Below, piece by piece: positions 8,343 to 18,233 of a stretch of 52,931 nucleotides of DNA; the stretch's first letter is position 1, and each line of letters opens with the position of its first letter. The notes beneath the pieces were generated by a model. That model made no database searches. It saw only the letters and a list, made by a program, of their open reading frames with translations, and was not told the origin of the DNA. Source of the stretch: an uncultured Bacteroidales bacterium (GTDB taxonomy: Bacteria; Bacteroidota; Bacteroidia; Bacteroidales; Paludibacteraceae). The position numbers and the translations under genes are program-made. The DNA lies in contig CACZOA010000078.1 in NCBI GenBank assembly GCA_902782665.1, positions 1 through 52,931 on the forward strand, given 5' to 3'.

Positions 8343-10031
8343 ATGCCAGAGAATAACATTATTGATAATAATGAGGAAGAGAAGAATCTAACTTGTTCTC
8401 AAAATATGGCTACAGGTGCTCAATTGGTTGACGCAGAGCATGACAATAAAGAACTGATAATCTCAGATGAGAATGCAGGTCCTGAACCTCATTCAAAAAT
8501 TGATCAGGCAGAAAAATCGGAAAACAACAAGCGATTAGCGAAGAATACGATAGCATTATATCTTCGTATGTTCTTCATGACAGGAATCTCGCTTTATACA
8601 AGTCGAGTTATCCTTCAGGTATTAGGAGTTGAAGATTTTGGTATCTATAATGTTGTCGGAGGCATCATTGCCTTGTTTGGTTTTTTGTCTGCAGCTTTAT
8701 CTGGTGCTAGTCAGAGATTCATTGCACATGCATTAGGAGGTAAGAATGTAGAGAAGCAGCAATTGGTTTTCTGTACGATAAACATGGTCCATTATATTTT
8801 AGCGGCCATTATTTTTGTCGTAGGAGAAACAGTTGGCCTTTGGTTCCTTTATACCAAGATGAATATACCTGCGGACAGATTCGATGCCGCTGTCTGGGTT
8901 TATCATTTTTCTATCGTTTCCTCTATATTTGGTATCCTAAGTTCACCATATAATGCATTGGTGATCGCATACGAAAAGATGAATGTCTTTGCGTATATCT
9001 CTATTTTGGAGGCGATCTTGAAATTGGTGATTGTTTTCATGTTGCTGCTGTTTGAGGTGGACAAATTGATTTTGTATGCCGGATTATGTCTTGCAGTGTT
9101 TGCATCTATACGAATGATCTATACTGTATATTGCAAGAAAAGATTTATAGAGACTAAGTATAAGTGGCAAATTGATAGAGATCTACTAAAAAACTTGTCT
9201 ACATACATATCTTGGGATTTGATAGGTAGTCTTGCAACTACAATGGCAATTCAAGGTGTGAATATTGTACTAAATCTGTTCTTTGGTCCTGTTGTTAATG
9301 CAGCAAGAACTATTTCAGTACAGGTTCAGGGATTAGTGCAGATGTTTGCAGGTAATTTCCAGTCTGCAGTTATGCCTCAAATAATAAAAACATATGCGCA
9401 GGGTGATATTGTGTATATGCATAGCTTGATTTACCGTAGCTGTAAACTCACATTTGTATTGATGTTTGTGATAATTCTGCCGCTATTGTTCGAGACTCCT
9501 TATGTCTTGGATCTGTGGTTAGGACAATATCCTCAATATACAGTAGAGTTCGTGAAATTGTCGATGTTGGTTGCGTTGATAGATGCGATGGCGACACCTT
9601 TTATGATAGCTGTACGTGCTACTGGAAACATTAAGATTTACTCTATTGTTACAGGAGGTTTGACACTATTATTGGTTCCTATTTCTTACGTGCTGTTGCG
9701 ATTTGGCTTTGATCCTACAATTGTATTGATCGTTCATGTTGCTATCTCTTCTGTATGTTTTGTGGCTCGCTTGTGGATAGTGAAACCATTGATACAGTTG
9801 TCTATAAGAGATTATGTGCAAAATGTTTTGGTTAAGACAATTTTAGTTGTCATCCTTTCTTTGCCACTTGTGATCGGCTTACATTACATTGAAATGAATA
9901 AACATTTGATGTTTATTTCTAGCGTGATTGTTTCCGTATTGTTGGTGTTCATCTTTTCTTATTTGTTTTTACTTGACGTGTCGGAGAAATCGTTTGTAAC
10001 GAATTTAATAAAAAGTAAGATTAATAGATGA
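8343..10031 (+). CDS. Polysaccharide flippase (Wzx-like, MOP superfamily)
   Basis: The 562-residue protein has about 12-14 hydrophobic helices and resembles Bacteroidetes lipopolysaccharide flippases, whose family core starts here near SENNKRLAKNTIALYLRMFF. It should move undecaprenyl-linked repeat units across the inner membrane for the polymerase. Odd feature: the first ~60 residues form a polar, acidic, Asn/Glu-rich extension before that core, with no nearer ATG at the usual start. It is the only flippase in the locus. Confidence 0.9.
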   Translation: MPENNIIDNNEEEKNLTCSQNMATGAQLVDAEHDNKELIISDENAGPEPHSKIDQAEKSENNKRLAKNTIALYLRMFFMTGISLYTSRVILQVLGVEDFGIYNVVGGIIALFGFLSAALSGASQRFIAHALGGKNVEKQQLVFCTINMVHYILAAIIFVVGETVGLWFLYTKMNIPADRFDAAVWVYHFSIVSSIFGILSSPYNALVIAYEKMNVFAYISILEAILKLVIVFMLLLFEVDKLILYAGLCLAVFASIRMIYTVYCKKRFIETKYKWQIDRDLLKNLSTYISWDLIGSLATTMAIQGVNIVLNLFFGPVVNAARTISVQVQGLVQMFAGNFQSAVMPQIIKTYAQGDIVYMHSLIYRSCKLTFVLMFVIILPLLFETPYVLDLWLGQYPQYTVEFVKLSMLVALIDAMATPFMIAVRATGNIKIYSIVTGGLTLLLVPISYVLLRFGFDPTIVLIVHVAISSVCFVARLWIVKPLIQLSIRDYVQNVLVKTILVVILSLPLVIGLHYIEMNKHLMFISSVIVSVLLVFIFSYLFLLDVSEKSFVTNLIKSKINR

Positions 10032-10032
10032 T

Positions 10033-10662
10033 ATGGATTTAAGGACTATTTTATTCAAAATATATAATGTCATTAAGCCAATTAGGCAGAAAGGCATCGG
10101 AAATGAAATCGTATTGCCAAAGAAATATAAAAATGTGAAGATCCTTGTGAATGGTAACAATAACAAGATCTTTTTTGCCGAAGATTGTTTCCTCAACAAT
10201 ACGGAAATCATTATAAATGGAGATAACAATAAAGTAGTTGTTGGATCAAAAGCAAGATTCTTGGGATCCCATAATGCAACTATTTTTGTCAATATGAATA
10301 GTAACGGTACTTTCGAAGTTGGCGAGAACTCTTCGTTAAGAGGTGTCAAGTGTGAAATTAACGGGGCTGCTATCCGTATTGGCAAGAATGTTATGACTTC
10401 ATATGGCATATATTTAAGAAATCACGATTCTCATAAGGTATTATCTGTAGAGACGGGAGAAGTTACTAATCCGCCGGCTGATATAAATATTGGTGATCAC
10501 GTATGGTTGTGCGAAGGAAGCACTATACTAAAGGGTGTGACAATTGGTAATGATTCGATTATCGCATTAAAATCTTTGGTGACTAAGGATGTGCCTGCTA
10601 ACAGTATCGCTGCTGGTTGTCCTTCTAAAATTGTCAAAACTGGAGTCTCATGGGATTATTAA
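10033..10662 (+). CDS. Left-handed beta-helix acyltransferase
   Basis: The 209-residue protein has an N-terminal stretch of irregular hexapeptide-like repeats rich in NGNNN/NGDNN turns (about 38-120). The typical catalytic region follows (NHDSH, His131/His134), then the C-terminal block IGDHVWLCEGSTILKGV and PANSIAAGCPSKIVK. Family members acetylate sugar hydroxyls from acetyl-CoA in the cytoplasm. It starts one base after the flippase stop and overlaps the next acyltransferase by 13 bases, so the two are co-translated. The acceptor sugar cannot be told. Confidence 0.85.
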   Translation: MDLRTILFKIYNVIKPIRQKGIGNEIVLPKKYKNVKILVNGNNNKIFFAEDCFLNNTEIIINGDNNKVVVGSKARFLGSHNATIFVNMNSNGTFEVGENSSLRGVKCEINGAAIRIGKNVMTSYGIYLRNHDSHKVLSVETGEVTNPPADINIGDHVWLCEGSTILKGVTIGNDSIIALKSLVTKDVPANSIAAGCPSKIVKTGVSWDY

Positions 10663-11381
10663 GTTCTGTTTTTTCTTTTGTTACAGAAACCAAGTGGCGA
10701 TATTTCTTTAAGAATAGTCGCGTCAGAGTGTCATCTGGCTCGATGTGGAATGTCGCGTCGAATGTCAGGATTGAAAATTGCAAATTCTATGTGACAGGAA
10801 ATTCCAAAATAACAATAGAAGACGGTGCTATTTTGAGAAATTCGATTATATCTGTAGATAATGCAGAATTTGTAGTCGGCAAGGATTCTATTATAGGAAG
10901 CAAAAAGAAAGTTACAGAGATCCATGTCCAAAAATCTTGTTCATTCACGTTAGGTCATCATTCTTTACTTTTATTGAAACGTGTTTGGATCAGATTTGCA
11001 GGATGTGTTAAGATTGGAAACTATACTAATATAAATTACGATAGTGAAATCCGTAGTGATGAGAGCGTGACAATTGGTTCGTATTGTCAGATTTCTTACG
11101 GAATCAATATATGGGATACTAACACTCACAATATTTTGCCACCAGAAGAGAGAAAGGAATTGGCGGAGAAGTATTATCCTTATTTTGGATTTGAAATCAC
11201 CAGACCAAAGACAGCTCCTGTTGTAGTGGGTGACTATTGTTGGTTGGGTGAAAAAAGTACGTTGCTTAAAGGAACAAGATTGGGAAACAACGTGATTGTT
11301 GGTTATAACACTACAGTTCCAGGCACAGTTGTGGATGATAATAAATGTGTTGTAACCGATATAAAGTTGAGAATACTATGA
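10650..11381 (+). CDS. Left-handed beta-helix acyltransferase
   Basis: The 243-residue protein has hexapeptide-like repeats along its length, a catalytic-type WDTNTHN segment near 155-161, and a closing VVVGDYCWLGEKSTLLKG block. It is a second, distinct O-acyltransferase. After the WDTNTHN motif is an insertion (PPEERKELAEKYYPYFGFEI), absent from the neighbour. It overlaps the upstream gene by 13 bases and the downstream glycosyltransferase by four (ATGA), so translation is likely coupled. Substrate unknown. Confidence 0.83.
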   Translation: MGLLSSVFSFVTETKWRYFFKNSRVRVSSGSMWNVASNVRIENCKFYVTGNSKITIEDGAILRNSIISVDNAEFVVGKDSIIGSKKKVTEIHVQKSCSFTLGHHSLLLLKRVWIRFAGCVKIGNYTNINYDSEIRSDESVTIGSYCQISYGINIWDTNTHNILPPEERKELAEKYYPYFGFEITRPKTAPVVVGDYCWLGEKSTLLKGTRLGNNVIVGYNTTVPGTVVDDNKCVVTDIKLRIL

Positions 11382-12433
11382 GAGAAGATATCATTGTATC
11401 GGTTGTAATACCTATTTATAATGTCTCGAAGTGGATTGATCGCGGAATGGATGTCATTTTGTCTCAGTCGCTTAAAGAGATTGAGGTTTTACTTGTTGAT
11501 GATGGTTCTACAGACGATAGTGCAGAAAAGTGTAGGGCTTGGATTGAGAAAGACGATCGTGTTCGATTGATTTCTAAGGAGAACGGAGGAGCGGGAAGTG
11601 CCCGTAATGCGGGAATAGATGAGGCAAAAGGAAGATATGTCTATTTTTTCGATATTGATGATATAGCAAAACCTAATCTTCTTGAATATTGTTCCTCAAA
11701 GATGGACGAACTTCAAGTCGACTACATGATGTTCGGTTTCAATATGATTGAGAAAGGTTATGTAGAATCGACAATTGTCTGCGCTCATAAAGAACAGATC
11801 ATAAATAGTAATTCAGAATTGAAAGATGCCTTTGTCGAGCAAATGTTGCTTTGTGCCGGAGGAAATGGATTCCCATGGAATAAGATGTATCGTTTGGATT
11901 TTCTGAACAAACATAATTTGAGATTTGAGAACCAGCGTATACAGCAGGACGAGGTGTTTAATCTTTTAGTATATCGTCAACTGGAAAAGGCATATATCTC
12001 TTCTGAGATTTTGTATGATTATTTTATATATAGTTCAGGAAATACAAGATCGAGATTCATACCTGAAAGATTTGATATTTATGTTTCAGTTCGTGAGCAT
12101 TTTGAAGATTTGTTTGAGTATTGGCAACTTAAGGATAACCGTGTGACTCAGTATCTCAACAAGCGCTTTTTCGACGGGGTAAACCAAACTTTACGATTCA
12201 ACATGTTCCATCCTAAATGTGATTGGGATGACGAACGACGTAAAGAGGAATTGGACAGGGTGATGGTTCATACGTATACATTGAATGCGATTGACCATGT
12301 GGCAATGAATTTCGAGGAATCTCAATTTGTCAGTGCTTATAAGGCAAAGAGTATATTGCGTATTCGTTTTCTCAATTGGTTTTTCGATACGTTGAGAAAA
12401 ATGCGCCATTTTTTAAGAAATAAGGGAAATTAA
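11378..12433 (+). CDS. GT2 family glycosyltransferase
   Basis: The 351-residue GT-A protein has the nucleotide-binding VDDGSTDDS segment, the SKENGGAGSARNAGI segment and a DIDD metal-binding motif. Its C-terminal half is the variable acceptor region found in capsule GT2 enzymes. I place the start at 11378, where ATGA overlaps the preceding stop, and not at an earlier in-frame ATG at 11345, because the conserved VSVVIPIYN strand then begins near residue 7. Donor sugar cannot be inferred. Confidence 0.9.
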   Translation: MREDIIVSVVIPIYNVSKWIDRGMDVILSQSLKEIEVLLVDDGSTDDSAEKCRAWIEKDDRVRLISKENGGAGSARNAGIDEAKGRYVYFFDIDDIAKPNLLEYCSSKMDELQVDYMMFGFNMIEKGYVESTIVCAHKEQIINSNSELKDAFVEQMLLCAGGNGFPWNKMYRLDFLNKHNLRFENQRIQQDEVFNLLVYRQLEKAYISSEILYDYFIYSSGNTRSRFIPERFDIYVSVREHFEDLFEYWQLKDNRVTQYLNKRFFDGVNQTLRFNMFHPKCDWDDERRKEELDRVMVHTYTLNAIDHVAMNFEESQFVSAYKAKSILRIRFLNWFFDTLRKMRHFLRNKGN

Positions 12434-12453
12434 ATTCCAAATAAAGGAAGATT

Positions 12454-13776
12454 ATGAAGATTGCAGTTGCAGGAACAGGATATGTTGGATTGTCTATTGC
12501 GACTTTGTTGGCACAGCACAATGAAGTAGTGGCAGTGGATGTCATACCGGAAAAGGTTGACATGATCAACAATAAGAAGTCTCCTATTCAGGATGAGTAT
12601 ATCGAAAAGTACTTGGCTGAAAAAGAATTGGACTTGGTAGCTACGCTTGATGGTAAAAGTGCTTACAAGGATGCTGAATATGTGGTTATCGCTGCTCCGA
12701 CAAACTATGATCCACAGAAAAACTTTTTTGATACACATCACATTGAGGATGTAATCGACTTGGTATTGTCTGTCAATCCTGATGCTGTAATGGTTATCAA
12801 ATCAACAATCCCAGTTGGTTATACAAGGAGTCTATATGTAAAGTATGCATCTAGATTTTTGAATGAGCCAGAGTTGAAAGGAAAAAAGTTCAATCTGTTG
12901 TTCTCTCCTGAATTTTTGCGTGAAAGCAAGGCTCTATATGATAATTTGTACCCATCTCGTATTATCGTGGGATATCCTAAATTTATTGACAATTCTGAAT
13001 TTTCCCATGAAAATGAGATGATAAAGGCTATTGGAAATCCAAATGCCGAGGCATATGCACGCAAGTTTGCTGCTTTATTACAGGAAGGTGCTCTTAAAGA
13101 GAATATCGATACCTTGTTTATGGGAATGAAAGAGGCGGAAGCTGTAAAACTTTTTGCCAATACATACCTTGCTTTGAGAGTTTCTTATTTCAATGAACTT
13201 GATACATATGCAGATTTGAAAGGACTTGATACGCGTGCGATTATCGATGGCGTATGTCTAGATCCTCGTATTGGAACGCACTATAACAATCCTTCATTCG
13301 GATATGGAGGATATTGTTTGCCAAAGGATACCAAACAGTTGTTGGCAAACTACAGTGAGGTGCCACAGAATATGATAACAGCTATTGTTGAGAGTAATCG
13401 CACTCGTAAGGATTTTATTGCTGATCGTGTTTTGCAAAAAGCCGGATATTACAACTATTCAGAAGGAAGTTATGATGAAAGCAAGGAACGCAAAGTAACT
13501 ATAGGTGTATTCCGTCTGACTATGAAATCGAATTCAGACAATTTCCGTCAAAGTTCAATTCAAGGTGTGATGAAAAGAATCAAGGCTAAGGGAGTTGACG
13601 TGATTATTTATGAACCAACTTTGGAGTCTGGTTCTACATTCTTTGGCAGTAAGATTGTGAATGATTTGTCTGCGTTTAAGCAGCAAAGTGATGCTATCAT
13701 AGCCAATAGATATGATTCTTGTCTGGATGATGTTTTGGACAAGGTATATACAAGAGATATATTTAAAAGGGATTAA
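12454..13776 (+). CDS. ugd: UDP-glucose 6-dehydrogenase (UDP-Glc/GDP-Man dehydrogenase family)
   Basis: The 440-residue protein oxidises UDP-glucose twice to UDP-glucuronic acid with NAD+. The dinucleotide motif GTGYVG is at 7-12, and the catalytic cysteine is Cys288 in [14 protein letters not shown]. The C-terminal UDP-binding domain contains [16 protein letters not shown]. It is somewhat longer than the short Ugd type (about 390 residues). It gives the locus a source of acidic sugar. GDP-mannose or UDP-GlcNAc dehydrogenase activity cannot be excluded from sequence. Confidence 0.9.
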   Translation: MKIAVAGTGYVGLSIATLLAQHNEVVAVDVIPEKVDMINNKKSPIQDEYIEKYLAEKELDLVATLDGKSAYKDAEYVVIAAPTNYDPQKNFFDTHHIEDVIDLVLSVNPDAVMVIKSTIPVGYTRSLYVKYASRFLNEPELKGKKFNLLFSPEFLRESKALYDNLYPSRIIVGYPKFIDNSEFSHENEMIKAIGNPNAEAYARKFAALLQEGALKENIDTLFMGMKEAEAVKLFANTYLALRVSYFNELDTYADLKGLDTRAIIDGVCLDPRIGTHYNNPSFGYGGYCLPKDTKQLLANYSEVPQNMITAIVESNRTRKDFIADRVLQKAGYYNYSEGSYDESKERKVTIGVFRLTMKSNSDNFRQSSIQGVMKRIKAKGVDVIIYEPTLESGSTFFGSKIVNDLSAFKQQSDAIIANRYDSCLDDVLDKVYTRDIFKRD

Positions 13777-13811
13777 ATATATTTGAAATACGGATTTGAT
13801 ATTAGGATATT

Positions 13812-14873
13812 ATGATCTATGTGTGTTTATTATGTCTTTTGATACTTGTACTTTGTTTTACAAGTAAGATTCCGTCTACAATTAGTCGCAGTGAGGATAA
13901 CACTGGATCTTTGTGTCGGTTTGGCTTAGATTGGACAACTTTTTTTAAGGTAATCCTTCCTTTTATCATAGTTGTTCATCATATTGACCATAACTACGAA
14001 CATATATTTCCAGAGGGTATTTCCAGAATAGGTGTTGTCTTGTTAGGAAATTTTGGAATATTAGGTGCGATTGTTGTTGGAATATTTTTCTTTATAAGTG
14101 GATATGGATTGACGTCTTCGTTTCTAAAGAAGGGGGATGCATATTTTGACGGCTTTTTCAGAAAACGATTTGTAAAACTTTTGGTTCCGTTTATATTTGT
14201 TTCGACTATAGAGCAGGTGGTAAGAACTCAAGTTATCCCTGATTACAGTGTGACAGAAAGCTTCTGGAAGTTCTTGAGCGGCGGATTTTTCTTCGTTCAA
14301 TGGTTTGTGTGCGTTTTATTGCTTTTCTATATCTTTTTCTATTTATGTTTCAAGTTTGTGAAAGATAGAAAGAAAGCAGCATTTTTGTTACTGTTGTGTG
14401 TTGCTTTGTTGTCTTTGTTTTATGCGTATATGTATACAGAACATTGGTGGAAATCTAATTTATGTTTTGTTATAGGAGTTTTCTATTGCATGTACGAGCC
14501 AACCATAACAAGAAAATTAAACGGTAAGTGGAAACTTGTAATCTCATTTTTGGCTGTTTTGGTTGCAGTGTTAACTGTAATTCCGAGATTTTTGCCACAA
14601 TTGGACACTATCAAGATTGTAATCTTGATCTTACCTGTTCTTTTGGCAATGACCACATATTTCTTCACAGCTCCAAAAGGTCGTGTTGTAGAATTTTTTT
14701 CTAAGATAAGTTACGAAACGTTTCTTGTTCATTCAATAGTATTGACATTGTTCTCATATGTTGTAAGTTTTTCATCAACTATTTTGACATTTTTTGCTAT
14801 TTTTGTTGCTACATATGCCTTTGCGTGGATTGCAAATGTGATTTGTGGAAAGATTAATAATTTGTTGAAGTAA
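13812..14873 (+). CDS. Membrane acyltransferase, acyltransferase_3 family
   Basis: The 353-residue protein has about ten hydrophobic helices. The family signatures are the histidine-containing helix VILPFIIVVHHIDHNYEH and the FFFISGYGLTSSFLKK segment. Such proteins O-acetylate surface glycans in the inner membrane. A TATATTTG -7-like sequence at 13778-13785 lies upstream in the 35-base gap, without a matching -33. The next gene is a second, only distantly similar acyltransferase. Confidence 0.85.
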   Translation: MIYVCLLCLLILVLCFTSKIPSTISRSEDNTGSLCRFGLDWTTFFKVILPFIIVVHHIDHNYEHIFPEGISRIGVVLLGNFGILGAIVVGIFFFISGYGLTSSFLKKGDAYFDGFFRKRFVKLLVPFIFVSTIEQVVRTQVIPDYSVTESFWKFLSGGFFFVQWFVCVLLLFYIFFYLCFKFVKDRKKAAFLLLLCVALLSLFYAYMYTEHWWKSNLCFVIGVFYCMYEPTITRKLNGKWKLVISFLAVLVAVLTVIPRFLPQLDTIKIVILILPVLLAMTTYFFTAPKGRVVEFFSKISYETFLVHSIVLTLFSYVVSFSSTILTFFAIFVATYAFAWIANVICGKINNLLK

Positions 14874-14879
14874 GTGTAT

Positions 14880-15947
14880 ATGAAGCAAAGGATTTTATAC
14901 TACGATATAATTAGGACATTGGCATGTTTGATGGTGATAATGATGCATTCACCATATGCGATTCCTAAAGAGACAACTCCATATGAGAGCGTTCCTGTGG
15001 TTGTGGCCACTTTTTTGGGAGCGTGTAGTTATTTGACAACTCCGTGTGTTCCACTTTTCTTCATGTTGAGTGGAGCCTTGTTGTTGCCATGTAGAGCTGA
15101 TAGACCAGTTTTTACTTATGTCAATAAGTGTTTGAAAAGACTTATTTGTCCAATCCTGTTGTTTACGGCAGTATCGTTATACTTTGGGTTGGATCTTGAC
15201 ATGGTAAATAGACCTTTGTGGTACAGAATTATATCAATACCGTTTTCTTATCAAGGACATGGTATATTGTGGTTTTTGTACGTTTTGGTAGGATTGTACT
15301 TACTTGTACCTATTATATCTCCATGGTTGAGACAAACATCAAAGCAATCTATAGAACTTTACCTTTTGTTGTGGTGTGTCTCTTTGTTTTATCCATATTT
15401 GGCGAGATATGTATGGCTTGAGACGTCTACAGATGGTATCCTTTATTATTTTTCTGGATATATCGGATATTTCTTGCTGGGATATTATTTGCGAGAATAT
15501 GATATTTCATTGAAAGTTATGATTCCATTGGCAATCGCATGCATCCCGTTGCCGATGTTAAATAAGGTTTGTGGATGGAATTATGATTTTTATAAAGCGT
15601 TCTGGTATTTGTCTGCTCCGGTTGCGGTAATGTCGGTGACTCTTTTCTTGATTATAAAGAAAATATTCATTGGCAGGACATTATCTGGATTGGCTGAAAA
15701 ATTCGTGAACATAATCAGTAATTATTCATTGGGTATCTATTTGACGCATGTCTTTATAATGCGATTGATCGTATGGAAGTTGCCATTTGTTGTTAATATA
15801 TCTAATTATATTGTGCAGGCCTTTGTAATTTTTTGTTTGACATTATTGATGACGACTCTTTTCTGTTGGATATTGTCAAAGTTGCCTTTTTCGCAGTATG
15901 TGATTGGATATAAATCCGACACTCCTTTTTTCGGTAAAAGAAAATGA
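14880..15947 (+). CDS. Membrane acyltransferase, acyltransferase_3 family (WecH/OafA-like)
   Basis: The 355-residue protein begins with YYDIIRTLACLMVIMMHS, which carries the conserved Arg and His of the family, and has FFMLSGALLLP shortly after, with about ten helices in all. Acetylation of a sugar in the growing unit or polymer is the likely role. I start at ATG 14880; a GTG two codons earlier abuts the upstream stop and is possible. It ends in ATGA overlap with the next glycosyltransferase. Confidence 0.87.
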   Translation: MKQRILYYDIIRTLACLMVIMMHSPYAIPKETTPYESVPVVVATFLGACSYLTTPCVPLFFMLSGALLLPCRADRPVFTYVNKCLKRLICPILLFTAVSLYFGLDLDMVNRPLWYRIISIPFSYQGHGILWFLYVLVGLYLLVPIISPWLRQTSKQSIELYLLLWCVSLFYPYLARYVWLETSTDGILYYFSGYIGYFLLGYYLREYDISLKVMIPLAIACIPLPMLNKVCGWNYDFYKAFWYLSAPVAVMSVTLFLIIKKIFIGRTLSGLAEKFVNIISNYSLGIYLTHVFIMRLIVWKLPFVVNISNYIVQAFVIFCLTLLMTTLFCWILSKLPFSQYVIGYKSDTPFFGKRK

Positions 15948-17152
15948 AGAAAAGAATATTTATAAATATCCATTATTTGGAGATTGGAGGCGCAGAGAGA
16001 GCATTGCTCGGGTTGTTGTCATCTCTTGATCCTCAGAAAGTCGATGTTGACCTATTTGTAAATCAACATACTGGGGAATTCATGAAGTTGATCCCTAGTT
16101 ATGTTAATTTGTTACCAGAGATTCCTGAGTATACATGCATAGAACGTCCGATAAAGGATATTGTAAAGGAGTTGCATATAGGGATTGCGTTACGCCGATT
16201 GTGGGCAAAGCGTAAGCATCAGAAATATTTGAACACATTGCCTGCGGAGAAGAGAAAGAATGATTCCAGTATTTTCCAATATGTATCGAATGCTGTGGAA
16301 TCTGCTCTCCCGTCGTTGTATGATAATGGCGAATATGATTTGGCGATAAGCTTTTTACAACCGCATAATATAGTTCTGAACAAGGTAAAGGCAAAGAAGA
16401 AGATCTGTTGGATTCATACAGATTATAGTACAATTCATGTCAATCATGATCTGGAACTTCCATTATGGGATGGCTTCGACTACGTCGCTTCTATAAGTGA
16501 GGAATGCACAAAGGCATTTTTGAAAACATTTCCAGAGTTAAAAGACAAGATCGTCCTTATAGAGAATATACTATCTCCATCTTTTGTCCGTCAGCAAGCA
16601 GAATTGGATGATGTAAGTGCGGAGATGCCTGATGAGCCAGGTGTTATAAAACTACTTACGATAGGTCGATATTGTCCAGCCAAACGAATGGAGAGTATTC
16701 CTAGACTATGTGCTGACATGGAGAAAATGGGACTCGATTTCAAGTGGTATATTGTAGGATTCGGTCCTGACAATTTGATACAGGAGGCATTGGATAAATA
16801 CAAGATGCGTCATCGCATGATTCTTCTTGGTAAGAAATCCAATCCTTATCCTTATGTCAAAGCATGTGATGTTTATGTTCAGCCAAGTATCTTTGAAGGA
16901 AAGAGTGTCACAGTAAGAGAGGCTCAGGTGTTGTGCAAACCTACTGTTATTACAAATTATCCAACCGCAAAGTCGCAGATCAACGACAATGTGGATGGTG
17001 TTATTGTTCCTTTGGATGAGGAGAATGCGGCTAAAGGCATTGCTGATTTTCTAAAGAACCCAAAACTGCAGAAGGAGATTTCAGATTATTTGGCATCAAA
17101 TGATTTCGGAAATGAATCTGAGGTTGAGAAAGTTTATAGTTTGATGAATTAA
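15944..17152 (+). CDS. GT4 family glycosyltransferase
   Basis: The 402-residue protein has the GT-B fold: an N-terminal acceptor domain starting with INIHYLEIGGAERALLGLL, and a C-terminal nucleotide-sugar domain with LLTIGRYCPAKRM and the FEGKSVTVREAQ motif (E-x7-E type) of retaining GT4 enzymes. It starts inside the stop of the previous gene (ATGA), so it is translationally coupled. Donor and linkage unknown. Confidence 0.9.
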   Translation: MKKRIFINIHYLEIGGAERALLGLLSSLDPQKVDVDLFVNQHTGEFMKLIPSYVNLLPEIPEYTCIERPIKDIVKELHIGIALRRLWAKRKHQKYLNTLPAEKRKNDSSIFQYVSNAVESALPSLYDNGEYDLAISFLQPHNIVLNKVKAKKKICWIHTDYSTIHVNHDLELPLWDGFDYVASISEECTKAFLKTFPELKDKIVLIENILSPSFVRQQAELDDVSAEMPDEPGVIKLLTIGRYCPAKRMESIPRLCADMEKMGLDFKWYIVGFGPDNLIQEALDKYKMRHRMILLGKKSNPYPYVKACDVYVQPSIFEGKSVTVREAQVLCKPTVITNYPTAKSQINDNVDGVIVPLDEENAAKGIADFLKNPKLQKEISDYLASNDFGNESEVEKVYSLMN

Positions 17153-17156
17153 ACGT

Positions 17157-18218
17157 ATGATAGAAGCTTTATTATACCCATACATATATTCTTTTCTGAT
17201 TGTAATTCTTACATTCGTCTTTATTACAAACAGACGTGATGTATATGAAGTGGAGTCTATTGTTCCAAGTGCGGCTTTGTGTTTGTTCCTTACTCTATGG
17301 ATTGGATTTCGACCTCACTCAGCAGTGTTTGGAGACACGATTAACTATGCACTTTTCTGGAATAGACAGATCTGGGATGGTTTTAATCCTGAAGCAGAAA
17401 ATTTTCTATTCGATAACATGAGTGCTTGGTTGTCAGACCAGTTCCCTGATGCCACTCCTCTTTTTTTGATAATGGCAGCAATCAATTGTATTTGTACTTT
17501 GGTAGCGTGCAGGAAATTTTTCCCGTCAAACACAATGCTTGCTTATCTTGTCTGCCTTATTGCGTTTTCTTCTTTCTCTTACCTTACTAATGGTATTAAG
17601 GCAGGAGGAGCGGCGGCGATGTTCATGGTGGCGATGGCTTATCGAGATAAGATATTTATATCAATACCTTTTTTGCTGTTGTCTTGGGGATTTCACCATT
17701 CAATGCAGTTGCCGGTAGCAGTGTATGTGCTCATATCCTTCTTCAAGGATAGCAGATGGTATTTCTATGGTTGGCTGTTCTGTTTGTTTTGTGCGGCAGC
17801 TCATATCAGTTTCTTCCAAAATCTTTTTGCTGGAATGACTGATGAATCAGGAAATGCGTATTTGACGTCAACTGATGATTGGGGAGGTAAGTCAGGTTTC
17901 AGAATCGACTTCGTCATTTATAGTGCGATGCCAGTTTTGATGGGCTATTATGTGATTTTCAAGTATGAGTTGAGAGATCGACTATATGAGGATCTGTTGC
18001 ATTATTATATGACAACAAACGGAATTTGGATGCTATGTATGTATGGCGCATTTACAAACCGTATTGCGTATCTGTCTTGGTTCTCGTATCCATTTTTGAT
18101 TATCTATCCTTGTTTTGCGATCCCGGACAAGATGCACCCATTGGTGACAAATATGAAGACGTACATATACATACATATGAGCTTTACGTTGTTTATGCAA
18201 TTAGTATATTATGCATGA
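17157..18218 (+). CDS. Polysaccharide polymerase, EpsG/Wzy-like
   Basis: The 353-residue protein is almost wholly hydrophobic with about nine to ten helices. It shows EpsG-family features: an early W(I)GFRP segment, a conserved FGDTINY-like loop, and a FRIDFVIYSAMPVLMGYY segment. Proteins of this type join flipped repeat units on the periplasmic face. It is the only polymerase candidate in the locus, which agrees with one flippase and one Wzc. Confidence 0.87.
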   Translation: MIEALLYPYIYSFLIVILTFVFITNRRDVYEVESIVPSAALCLFLTLWIGFRPHSAVFGDTINYALFWNRQIWDGFNPEAENFLFDNMSAWLSDQFPDATPLFLIMAAINCICTLVACRKFFPSNTMLAYLVCLIAFSSFSYLTNGIKAGGAAAMFMVAMAYRDKIFISIPFLLLSWGFHHSMQLPVAVYVLISFFKDSRWYFYGWLFCLFCAAAHISFFQNLFAGMTDESGNAYLTSTDDWGGKSGFRIDFVIYSAMPVLMGYYVIFKYELRDRLYEDLLHYYMTTNGIWMLCMYGAFTNRIAYLSWFSYPFLIIYPCFAIPDKMHPLVTNMKTYIYIHMSFTLFMQLVYYA

Positions 18219-18233
18219 TTATTTAGAAAGTAT

